In this document: in pieces, positions 1 through 8,500 of the stretch | How positions within the stretch are numbered: position 1 is the stretch's first letter | Layout of the letters: each line of letters starts with the position of its first letter | Assembly (NCBI GenBank): GCA_017447805.1 | Contig: JAFSMR010000039.1 | Location: 1-33,864 of the forward strand | Direction of reading: 5' to 3' | Length of the DNA stretch: 33,864 nucleotides | DNA from: Kiritimatiellia bacterium | GTDB taxonomy: Bacteria; Verrucomicrobiota; Kiritimatiellia; RFP12; UBA1067 | Position numbers and translations under genes: made by a program | The notes under the pieces: model-generated | The model's database searches: none | What the model saw: only the letters and a program-made list of their open reading frames with translations | What the model was told of the DNA's origin: nothing

Positions 1-33
1 ATACAATATCCATGTCCGAAAGTAAACGCTAGT

Positions 34-51
34 TTCCTTCCTAGGAAGGAA
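34..51. repeat. perfect 18-bp palindrome
   Basis: TTCCTTCCTAGGAAGGAA is a perfect palindrome about 120 bp upstream of the VapC promoter. It has no loop, so it looks more like a protein-binding site or a repeat remnant than a terminator. No gene is visible in bases 1-172. Confidence 0.5.
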
Positions 52-172
52 TGAAGGTGAAAGTCCTACATTTCAATCCCACCCAGTATTCTCAAGGACT
101 AAACGCAAGAGAAACTTGCATTTACATTTGGACTTCGCACCGCAAAAATCTAGACTAATTTTTCGGAGCTAC

Positions 173-201
173 TTGAACTAAACCGAAAAATATGTTAGAA
201 T
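173..201 (+). promoter_or_regulatory. promoter of the PIN-toxin pair
   Basis: TTGAAC (173-178), a 17-nt spacer and TAGAAT (196-201) form a good sigma-70-type promoter. The predicted start is near 208, giving a leader of about 43 nt before the ATG at 251. No clear Shine-Dalgarno sequence precedes that ATG. Confidence 0.55.
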
Positions 202-250
202 ATCCGTGAAAAATGAGTTGTTAACCATTTATTGACGCGCAGAATTACTT

Positions 251-751
251 ATGCTTGATAGCAATAGGATAAAAGTATATCTTGAATCAAGTTTCTTCGG
301 ATACTTGACGGGACGACCAAGTGCAATTCCTAAAACCGCATTTTGGCAAGCTCTCACTTTGCAATGGTGGGAAAATCACAAACCCAAAGTCGATTGTTTT
401 GTTTCCAGATGGGTGCGAGTTGAATCAGAAGATGGTGACCCGGCAGCGGTGGCCCGCAGAAGAATTGCTTTGCAAGGGATCACAGAGCTGCGTCCACCAG
501 CAGAAGAAGTAGCATCTCTAGCAGAAAAATCAGTGGCAGCGCATGCATTGCCCTCAAATGAAATCATTGACGCTTTTCACATCGCAACTGCGACTGTCAG
601 CAAAATGAATTACCTTTTGACATGGAATTGCAAGCATTTGGCGAATTATTCGGCCTTGCCTAAAACTTATTCTGTTCTAACATCGGCTGGTTACAGTTGT
701 CCTGTAATTATTACGCCAGAAAAGTATATGGAGGAACTTAACTATGAATGA
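251..751 (+). CDS. PIN-domain protein, VapC-like toxin
   Basis: This 166-residue protein looks like a type II toxin of the VapC/PIN ribonuclease superfamily, which cuts RNA with metal ions held by a cluster of acidic residues. The first motif is VYLESSFFGYL (residues 9-19), with Glu12 where many PIN proteins have Asp. The central motif is DAFHIATA (107-114), preceded by Glu104. The segment LLTWNCKHLAN (122-132) follows; Asn here is typical of one PIN subfamily. The gene overlaps the next small gene by 8 bp, and a GGAGGAA ribosome binding site for that gene lies inside its 3' end, so the two are probably translated together. The fold assignment is fairly secure; toxicity is inferred. Confidence 0.75.
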   Translation: MLDSNRIKVYLESSFFGYLTGRPSAIPKTAFWQALTLQWWENHKPKVDCFVSRWVRVESEDGDPAAVARRRIALQGITELRPPAEEVASLAEKSVAAHALPSNEIIDAFHIATATVSKMNYLLTWNCKHLANYSALPKTYSVLTSAGYSCPVIITPEKYMEELNYE

Positions 752-944
752 CACAATAGAAATGTATGTTAATAACGATTCTTTCGATACGATTATAGAA
801 CGCATTCATAATACCCGGCGACGCGTTGCAGAATATTTCGGCAATAACTTCATGCGCATTGCAAGATTTGGCTCCGGGGAAGAAGACTTACCCGACGACT
901 TTTTCTCTGAACAGCCCAATTTGCAAACAAAGGTGGTAGCATAA
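744..944 (+). CDS. small VapC-partner protein, putative antitoxin
   Basis: This 66-residue protein overlaps the PIN-domain gene by 8 bp and has a strong GGAGGAA ribosome binding site at 731-737. The central part (ERIHNTRRRVAEYFGNNF, about residues 19-36) is a basic amphipathic helix. It resembles the short proteins often encoded just downstream of this PIN subfamily, which carry an (I/E)-R-x-x-R...F/G-N/D pattern. An acidic segment follows. I infer that it neutralises the PIN protein by binding it. No DNA-binding domain is visible, so autoregulation is uncertain. Confidence 0.6.
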   Translation: MNDTIEMYVNNDSFDTIIERIHNTRRRVAEYFGNNFMRIARFGSGEEDLPDDFFSEQPNLQTKVVA

Positions 945-989
945 CACCCACGAAGATTTAAAAGTTTTGGGGGTTGGCGATTTTGATGG

Positions 990-1060
990 GTTTATTAACC
1001 GTGTAGATCATGTAGAGCATGTAGAGCACTTCACGCGGGAGCGCGGCTGGCCTCAGCCGC
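990..1060. repeat. half copy of the GTGTAGA repeat plus GC hairpin
   Basis: Bases 991-1030 carry TTAACCGTGTAGA followed by two CATGTAGAG-like units. This matches one arm of the dispersed hairpin family also found at 11.1, 12.0 and 22.7 kb, but the opposite arm is missing. Immediately after it, GCGGCTG (1043-1049) and CAGCCGC (1054-1060) form a 7-bp hairpin with a GCCT loop. There is no T-run, so it is a weak terminator candidate between the two toxin-antitoxin-like loci, which are transcribed toward each other. Confidence 0.5.
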
Positions 1061-1160
1061 CACCGGAACGATTCCTTTCTACAACTACAACTAAAGTCTA
1101 CAACTAATCACTTCACCTCGCGCAGAGCGCTTTCCTATGTCCCATATCTCGTGTCTTGTA

Positions 1161-1865
1161 TCATGTGTTTGTCTTGTCATCACCTAGCTCGGCAATTCTG
1201 CGGAAACGCTTTATTATCGCTTCTTTGCGTCGTTCAGGGTTGCACTCCGTCTGAACGAAACCATCTATAGCATCTTCCATCGCTGACGAATTCAAATAGT
1301 CGCGGAACTTTTTAGACAACATATCGCGTAACTCTGCATCTGCAAGAATCTCGTTGGCAATATTCTCCCTGCCATTGAACAGACAAATAACATCCTCAAA
1401 ATCGGTGCTCATAAGGAAATCCCTCTTCCCCCGCTCCTCAAAGGCCTCCAATTTTAATGCTACGAAATAAGCCGGTGAAATCACCTTTACATTCCTATCG
1501 CCGCATTTCATTAATCTTGCCGACTTCAATGCCTCGGAAAACCACCTCGACTTCCATCCTAAAACCTCTTCCCTGATCGGCAGTATATCCACAGTAACTC
1601 CATCGCACACCCAACGACAAATTGGAGAATTCTTTCTAGTATCATGGCGAAAGCCAATCTGCTCCAAAAGTCGTTCTGCCTTGTGAAATTCTTTGCGACT
1701 TTTCACGTCGACAATAACATCCACATCCTTTGTTACTCTTATCGCATCAACGACTGGGTCTGTTACCAGCAACGATAATACAGAACCGCCGATAAACGCA
1801 AAATCAAAAGGGACGGCCTGCAATCTACTATCCAGTTTCAATATAGCATCTTCTATAGCATTCAT
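1161..1865 (-). CDS. nucleotidyltransferase, AbiEii-like
   Basis: This 234-residue protein has the hallmarks of a polymerase-beta-type nucleotidyltransferase. GGS is at residues 26-28 in FAFIGGSVLSLL, DVD at 47-49 in TKDVDVIVD, and a third acidic residue, Asp93, in VTVDILP. The middle holds LKLEAFEERGKRD (about 137-149), a helix typical of AbiEii/AbiGii-like toxins. Enzymes of this group transfer nucleotides to tRNA or protein targets. The gene starts inside the 3' end of the winged-helix gene with a 4-bp ATGA overlap, so the pair is co-translated. A type IV-like toxin-antitoxin or phage-defence role is inferred; the exact substrate cannot be read from the sequence. Confidence 0.75.
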   Translation of the reverse strand: MNAIEDAILKLDSRLQAVPFDFAFIGGSVLSLLVTDPVVDAIRVTKDVDVIVDVKSRKEFHKAERLLEQIGFRHDTRKNSPICRWVCDGVTVDILPIREEVLGWKSRWFSEALKSARLMKCGDRNVKVISPAYFVALKLEAFEERGKRDFLMSTDFEDVICLFNGRENIANEILADAELRDMLSKKFRDYLNSSAMEDAIDGFVQTECNPERRKEAIIKRFRRIAELGDDKTNT

Positions 1866-2359
1866 TTCAAGATATCGTTGAGCTTGTTTTGCGCGAAAAT
1901 ACGCTCGCGAAGGCGTCCGCCGCGCAACATATCGACGAGAGCAAGGCGGTCGTACAATACTGGATCTTGGATGGCCACTTCAGTCGCGCTAGGATATATA
2001 GGCTCGAAAGCCATACCATACACATTTCCTTTAGAACCGCTCCAAACCGGAACCGCCCCGGTTGAGGCAAAGTTATTTTCTGCAACAGGCGCAGCATACG
2101 ATGTCGGCATGCCTTTTGCGAGGAAACCCGATTGCTTGAACGGGAACATATATCTGAGCGCATGAGTCAAGAACTCGGATACGTTCCTGTTGATTAGGCG
2201 GCGATCTGAATTAACTAGACCTGCTTCCTCAAGGCGCTTTACTGCGGCATGAGTCTCCGAAACGCTGAGATGGACACGTCCACTCAACTTTTTATAAGAT
2301 GAGACGGAATTTTCGCCTATCAGCGATACTAGAACGACTATATCCTGCGCCTTTATCAT
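1862..2359 (-). CDS. winged-helix regulator paired with nucleotidyltransferase
   Basis: This 165-residue protein has an N-terminal winged helix-turn-helix (about residues 5-65; SSYKKLSGRVHLSVSETHAAVKRLEEAGLV) of MarR/DeoR-like character. The C-terminal half is distinctive, with conserved-looking Pro/Gly stretches (MPTSYAAPVAE, VPVWSGSKGNVYG) and a helical end containing LALVDMLRGGRLRER. It is the first gene of a two-gene operon with the nucleotidyltransferase. It lacks the usual AbiEi architecture, so it may be the DNA-binding antitoxin of a related but separate module. A promoter and a TTCGC/GCGAA inverted repeat lie just upstream, which suits autoregulation. Confidence 0.65.
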   Translation of the reverse strand: MIKAQDIVVLVSLIGENSVSSYKKLSGRVHLSVSETHAAVKRLEEAGLVNSDRRLINRNVSEFLTHALRYMFPFKQSGFLAKGMPTSYAAPVAENNFASTGAVPVWSGSKGNVYGMAFEPIYPSATEVAIQDPVLYDRLALVDMLRGGRLRERIFAQNKLNDILK

Positions 2360-2371
2360 AAATTCTTCTTA

Positions 2372-2417
2372 TTCGCAATTCGCGAATATTATAACATATT
2401 TATACCGCACCGTTCAA
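2372..2417 (-). promoter_or_regulatory. promoter and operator of the winged-helix/nucleotidyltransferase pair
   Basis: On the minus strand, TTGAAC (2412-2417), an 18-nt spacer and TATAAT (2388-2393) form a strong promoter with a start near 2381. The inverted repeat TTCGC-aattc-GCGAA (2372-2386) covers the predicted start site, a usual place for a repressor. The leader is only about 22 nt, with a weak AAGAAG before the ATG. Confidence 0.6.
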
Positions 2418-2496
2418 GCGGAAACTTAAAATTATCTTCCAAACTGTCACATATTTTCTCGCGAGAAGCGCATTCCCATCTGTCCTGTGTCCCGTG

Positions 2497-2558
2497 TATT
2501 ATTAAAGAAAATTCCCAAGCGAGAATTCCGGTCTTGACCTAAATTCTCACTTGGGAAT
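2497..2558 (-). terminator. intrinsic terminator of the giant surface protein gene
   Basis: Arms at 2511-2527 and 2542-2558 form a 17-bp stem with a 14-nt loop, followed on the minus strand by TTTTCTTTAATAAT. The single non-Watson-Crick position is a G-U pair on the minus strand and would be a C-A mismatch on the plus strand. The orientation therefore fits termination of the gene ending at 2568. Confidence 0.85.
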
Positions 2559-2567
2559 CCATCATCA

Positions 2568-5500
2568 TTACATCGCGCTTGTCGCGCCGACCTTGATCTT
2601 GTAGTATTTGACCGTCGCAGGCGCTTCGGCAGCAGTCAGCGTGATAGAGGAGCCCGTGGCCTGCACAGCCGTCCCTGCCGTGAACGCCCCCGTCGCCGTG
2701 TCGCACGACTCAAGCGCATACCACAGGCCCGGAATCGCCTTCACAGCAAATGTCGGTTTCATCGTTGCGGCCTCCACGCCTATCGGTGAATCATCGCCCA
2801 GGGCGGGCGTCACCGAAACACCGCCGACCGTGCCGCTCGTGTTCAAGTCGAACGAGAAGACATCACCCGTCTTCGTTATCAAATACGCGCCGGTAGTAAT
2901 CGTCTCGCCATATTTGACCGTGACATTGCCATCCGCAACTCCAGACGCTGTGATTGCCCCAAACGCATTGGGCGTTACGGCTACATCAAGCTTGGTTACG
3001 TAATTCGGCAAAGTTACCGCCGCGCTTGTCGGCGAGATAGTCGCCTTGAGCAATCCATCGCTCTCCATGCTTATCGTGCCGACTTCAGCAGGTGTGGCCG
3101 CACCATCCATGATGTGCGCACTGTAAACCTTGAGACCATCCGTATCCCTGTACAGCACCCAATCGTCATCCAGCGCATCATCCGCAAACGCGAACACGCC
3201 ATCCGGTGCAGCAGACCAGGAAATCAGCGTCGCACCATCATACGGCGCAGCAGCCACACCATCCCCAAACGCGATATTCACCGTGCCGCTCGCGAATGTC
3301 AGCGTGGAGGATAGCGTCAGCTTCTTCGGCGACTCACTCGTGCCGATATCGTCAAACTTCAGCGTCGCACCATCGGAAAGCGTCACCGCCCCTGTCATCG
3401 TCGCCATCCCCAGCATCTCCACCGTACCAGCGATCTTGATTGCGGAACCAGGCGACCATTGGCTACCGTCACCAAGCGTAGCCGAGGTGTTGGGAAAGAC
3501 ATAGATCATGCCGGCCGAATAATCTGAGCTCCACCCATTCGGCCCGCCAGTTGCCGCGAACATATATATTGTGCCGCCAGATGACATGGTGCGGTTGATG
3601 GACCCTGTAAAGCCGCTTCCATCACGAATCACATAACCCTGCGAAGGAGTTTTGCTGTTTAATCCGCTCTGGAGCAATGTGCCCGAGCCTGAGATTTTGA
3701 GAAACACATTGGTGTTGCCAGCATAGTAACTGCTGTAGGAATAACCATCTGTGGTGTCAAAAGCGAATGTTGTGGAATAATCACCGACAAAGTTCTCAAA
3801 TACGACCTCTGGAGTAATTGTTCGTGTATCGGCAGGATTGACAAAATACCCAGTCACACCGCAGAGCAATACCTTTGAACTTGCATTGCCGTAGAGATTC
3901 GGATTAATCTGTGTCCAACTTGTCTTATTATAGATTGCAACCGTTCCCATCCAACCTGTCGAGTCATCATTGGCAACCGAGGGTCCGGCAGTCAAGATTG
4001 TCTTCCAGCCATCGGCGGGAATCGCACCATTCGGCATGATTAGCATACCAGAACCCGTAATCTTCGCGAGATTATTCAGCGAAGTGTTTGCCGTTAGCGT
4101 CACGACGCCGCCGGCTGGGATGTGGAGGGTGCCATCGCCGGAGACGGAGGTGACGGTCGCGTCCGTGAGCGTGAGGGTAGCGCCGGAATTGACATAATAC
4201 TTGCCAGTCGCCGCAGACCCGATCGTCACGGAAGTGTTTTCTGCGAGCGTGACCGTGCCGCCGGGCGCAAACGTCCCGCCCGTGAGCGTATAGGCGGTGG
4301 CGGTGGAGTTGAACGACACCGTGCCGGGGGCGGGCGAGCCGGAAATCGTCACCGTCGCCGTGGCGGAAGACGAATCTGCGAACATCACATTCAACCCAGA
4401 CACATAGTCGCTCGACCCGTTGAACGACGTCGTAGTCCAAGTGCCGTCGCCCATCGACCACTCCGTCTCGCGCAGCTTCGCACAGATATTCCAGGTCCCG
4501 CTATCTTCTGCCTTCGAGACCGTGGCGCCATCGACCGTTATCGCCGAGATCGTTGCCTCCGCCGGCTCGCTCGTCAAGCCCGTAATCAGCGCCGTCGCCG
4601 TGGACTTGTTCAACGCAATGCTGCCAGGGTCGATTTCAAGCGCCGTCGCCGTCAATGTGCCGGTGACCGTCAGCGGCGAAGACGCCAGGACGACCTTCGC
4701 GCTTCCCGCCGCCGTCACAGCTCCCTGGAGCGTGCCGGACGCGGCAAGCGCCACCGTGCCGTTGAGGGCGATGTTCGTGGACTGGAGCTTCTTGCCAGAG
4801 GCGAGATTCACCGTCTTCCCCGCGTCGATGGTAATTGTTCCGTTGGCGCCGTCGGACGAGCCGATGACGACTTTGAAGCTGTTGTTGACAATCGATCCGC
4901 CGAATGTCGAGGCGTCCGCAAACTTCATCGTCTGGCTAACGGAGCCTGTTCCGACGGTCAGCGTCCCGGTGCCGGAAAGTCCGGCAAAGCTGTTCACAGC
5001 CGTAGACGATCCGTTGTTGACCGTAAGATCGCCGGCCAGTTTCAGCGTGGGAAGCGCAGTGGTGGTCGAATCTGCGAAGTAATAGACATTGCAATCGTCA
5101 ACCTCGAGAGTGGAATTCGCGTTGCCGTAGTTTGCGGGAGTCCAACAATCACTTGAACTGTTATCCCAATCCTTGACCGCCACGGTGCCGCGCCAGCCGC
5201 TGGAGGATGTGCCCGTCGCCCACGCATTGCCGTCTGGTCGCTTGCCGGCATATTCCACGCGGCCCGTCCCCGTCGCCGTCGTGATAGCGAGCGACGAAGT
5301 GGAATCGAGCGCGACGGTGCCGTCGTTGTTCAGGGTGGCGAACGTCAGCGACGACGCACCGGTGGCGTTGACCGTGCCGCCGGACGCGACGGTAACGATT
5401 GCATAGGAGCAATCGAATGTCGTCGAGGCGAAGTTCAGCGTTCCGGCCGCGCCGACCGACAGTGAACCGCTGACGCGGAAGCTGCTCGTCTCGCCCACGT

Positions 5501-8500
5501 TCGCGGTGCCGTTCACGACAAGGTCGTCCACGCTCGCGCCGGCGAAATTAGCGTATTTCCCTGCCGCCACCATCACGATTCCGGCAGTCCCGGCAAATGT
5601 CACGTCGAACGGATCGGCCTCGGTGCCGCAGTCGATCTGCGCAACCGTCCCCGTGTCCAGAGCGTAGATGTTGACGTTTTCCGCGATGCCGGACTCGATG
5701 GAGAACGACGTACCGCTCGTCGCGTAGATGCCGCGCGACACCGTCATCGTGCCGGAGCCGGTGAAAACGACCGTGCCGGAGCCGAAGACGAGGACTTCGC
5801 CGAAGGTGGTTGTGTTGTCGATATCGACAGTAAGCGTCTTGTTGCTCTCCACCTTGATCGCCATGTTGCCGCTCACAGGCAGCGATTCCGGGGAGTTCGC
5901 CCAGTGCGCCAGGGTTGAAAGCGTCCCGGCCTCGCCAGTGCTGTCGCCCACGAAGATGCGGTAGTACGGGGCAATGCTGGTGCCGGCCTGGACGACCGCA
6001 AGCTCCGTTGCGGAAAGCTCGTCGCCGGCGTCATATGTCACCGTCCCCGTCGCGCGAGCCTCGCCGTGGAAGTACGTCAGCGTCGCGCCCCCCGTCGTGT
6101 TGACAATCCCCCTGAACACGTAGCCGTCCGTGAGGAACTGCGCGTTCGAGAGGTAGAGCTGGAGTGCGCCAAAGACCACCGTGACGGCGCCCTCCTGCCC
6201 GGCCGTGGCCTGAAGCGTCGCACCCGCGTTGCTGACCTCCACTGTTGCAAATGAAAGATCGACGCTACGCGCATCGTATGTCCCCGCCTGGTCGATCTTT
6301 ACGGTTCCCGCGAAGTTGTCTAGCTTGGTGAGTGTTGCAGCAGCCGTGCCACGCAGAAGCACCTTGCCCGTGTAGGCGGAAAGGTCTATGTTCGCCGCAT
6401 TGGCATCAGTGAGTATGACATAGCCCGTGAAAGTCCCAACCGCAGGAAACACCACAGTACCGTTGCCGTACTCCGAGGAATCGACGACGGTTATGTAGCC
6501 GGAACCCGTGAGCGAGGCGGTTTCGAGCGTCAGCGTGTGGCCGTAGGGGTCGAGCGTGGTGGGCGCGGCGGCGGTGCCGGAGAAGTTGATCGCCCTCGTC
6601 TCCGTCGCATCCGCCGTCACGCGGAACGTGCCATATCCAAAGTTCTTGGTTATGGCATACCCCCCGTCCGTAATCTCATTCACCTGCAAAACGCCGTTTC
6701 CGGCAAGATTCACGACACCGCTGCCATTGCTGCGGTTGTTGTAGAGTCCGTTGACCTTCACCGTGCCGCCGCTGACATTCAAAATAGAGGATGTCGCATA
6801 TGCGGAATACGGCATTTCCACGTTGGCGTTGTTGGCTATGAGTTCGCCTCCGTCATTTACCGTAATCGTCTGTGTGCCGGACGACCACCAGCCATTGACG
6901 ATGCCACTGTTGCCGCCGCTGCCCGCCACTTCCCAAACGGTGGAGACCGCCGAGACATTGAGCGTGCCATCGATCGTCAAGGTTCCGCTGGTCGTTCCTA
7001 CCGAACCCGTGCCATTGTCGGTGCCGTTGCGCATGTTCACCACATTCACCGTCTCGCCGGACGGAATCGTCGTCGTGCCGGCCGACACGCCGAAATATGC
7101 CGTGGCCTCCGTGGTGGTGCTGGAATACACCGTCAGCGTCGTATCCGCCGTCGTATTGATGACAGAGTGGTTGAATGTCGTCCCGTCCGTGGCGGGATAC
7201 TGGAACGTCGCGATGTTCGCAACTTCTTCGGCAAGCAAAGCGGCAGCGTATCCGTTCGCCTGCGCGACGGCCATCTTGTTGCCCTTCGCCCAGTTTCCGG
7301 CGCTAGGCAGTCCCGTCCACCAGGTTCCGATCTGGAGTCCGCGCGCGGTGACATCGCCCAGCAAGCCCCTGCCGGCGCTGTCGACGGTGCCGGACGCGAC
7401 CTTGCCTGTGCCGCCATCGTCCTTGTAGAGCGTGAGCGTCCCTTCGGAGACATCGTATGTCATCGTCCAGAGATGGTAGCCCGCTCCGGCGGAAATGCCC
7501 ACGGTGTCCGCTGTCGGGTAAAAGTTGCCGTTCTTGAATCCCGTCGCATACACAGTTCCGTTCTTTTCGTAGATTAGGAAACCGCCCTTCCCGTTGGAAG
7601 TCGAACCCGTGACGCCCAGCATGATGCACCTAGTGGTATCGTTCTGCACCATCTTGGATACGTCGGCATACAAGGAAAGCGTGAAGTCGCTCGTGCCGTC
7701 GAGATGGCTGGCGACCGCAGAACCAGGCCCGTTCGCATCGGCGACTGAATTCAGGACCTCCCACACCAGATGATGCGAGGCGCTAGGCCCGACGCGCAGC
7801 GCGGTCGTGAACTCATCGTACTCCCAGCTCGAGAACCAGCCGCTGGGCGACGCGCCGGGGACGGCCTTGTAGGTCAGGCCGGGGACGGGCGAACGCTTGA
7901 GCGTCACGGCAGTGGAGGTTGTTTCGATGTCGTAGGTGTTGGCCGCGTCCGCCGGCGCGGAAAGCGCGACCGTGCCGCTGATGGAAGTTGCGGAGACGAG
8001 CGTTGCGGAGGTGCCCTCAATCGTCGCCGGGGCAAGCGTCAGCGTCTTGCCACTTGGAACCGTCAATGTCCCGTTAACAGTAAGACGATCGGTTGTCATA
8101 TCGTGGAAAGCCAAAGTAACATTTTCGCTAAACGTCATATTCCCAGTAACATAGAGTTGGGCGCCATAAATCTCAAGCGTACCTCCGCCCGTTACAGTAA
8201 ATCCGTCAACCACCGTAACTGCGCCAACGGCGTAGATTCTCAGTGTCTTGCCAGCTGAAATATTAAATACAAGGCTTTTCACCGAAAGAGGTGAAGACAG
8301 CATAAGCAATGTATCGTCAGTCACATTAATCACGACAGGTGTTGTCGAAGAAATTGTAGCTGGCTTGGCATCCCAGACAATATTGTCCCATTGCAAGACA
8401 TTGGCAACTTCCATCGCCCCCTCTGCCAATGTAGCCACGGCAGGGAATGCTATTTCGCCCGTTGAGGCTGTAAATGTAAGAGGCGCAGTATATTCGTTCT

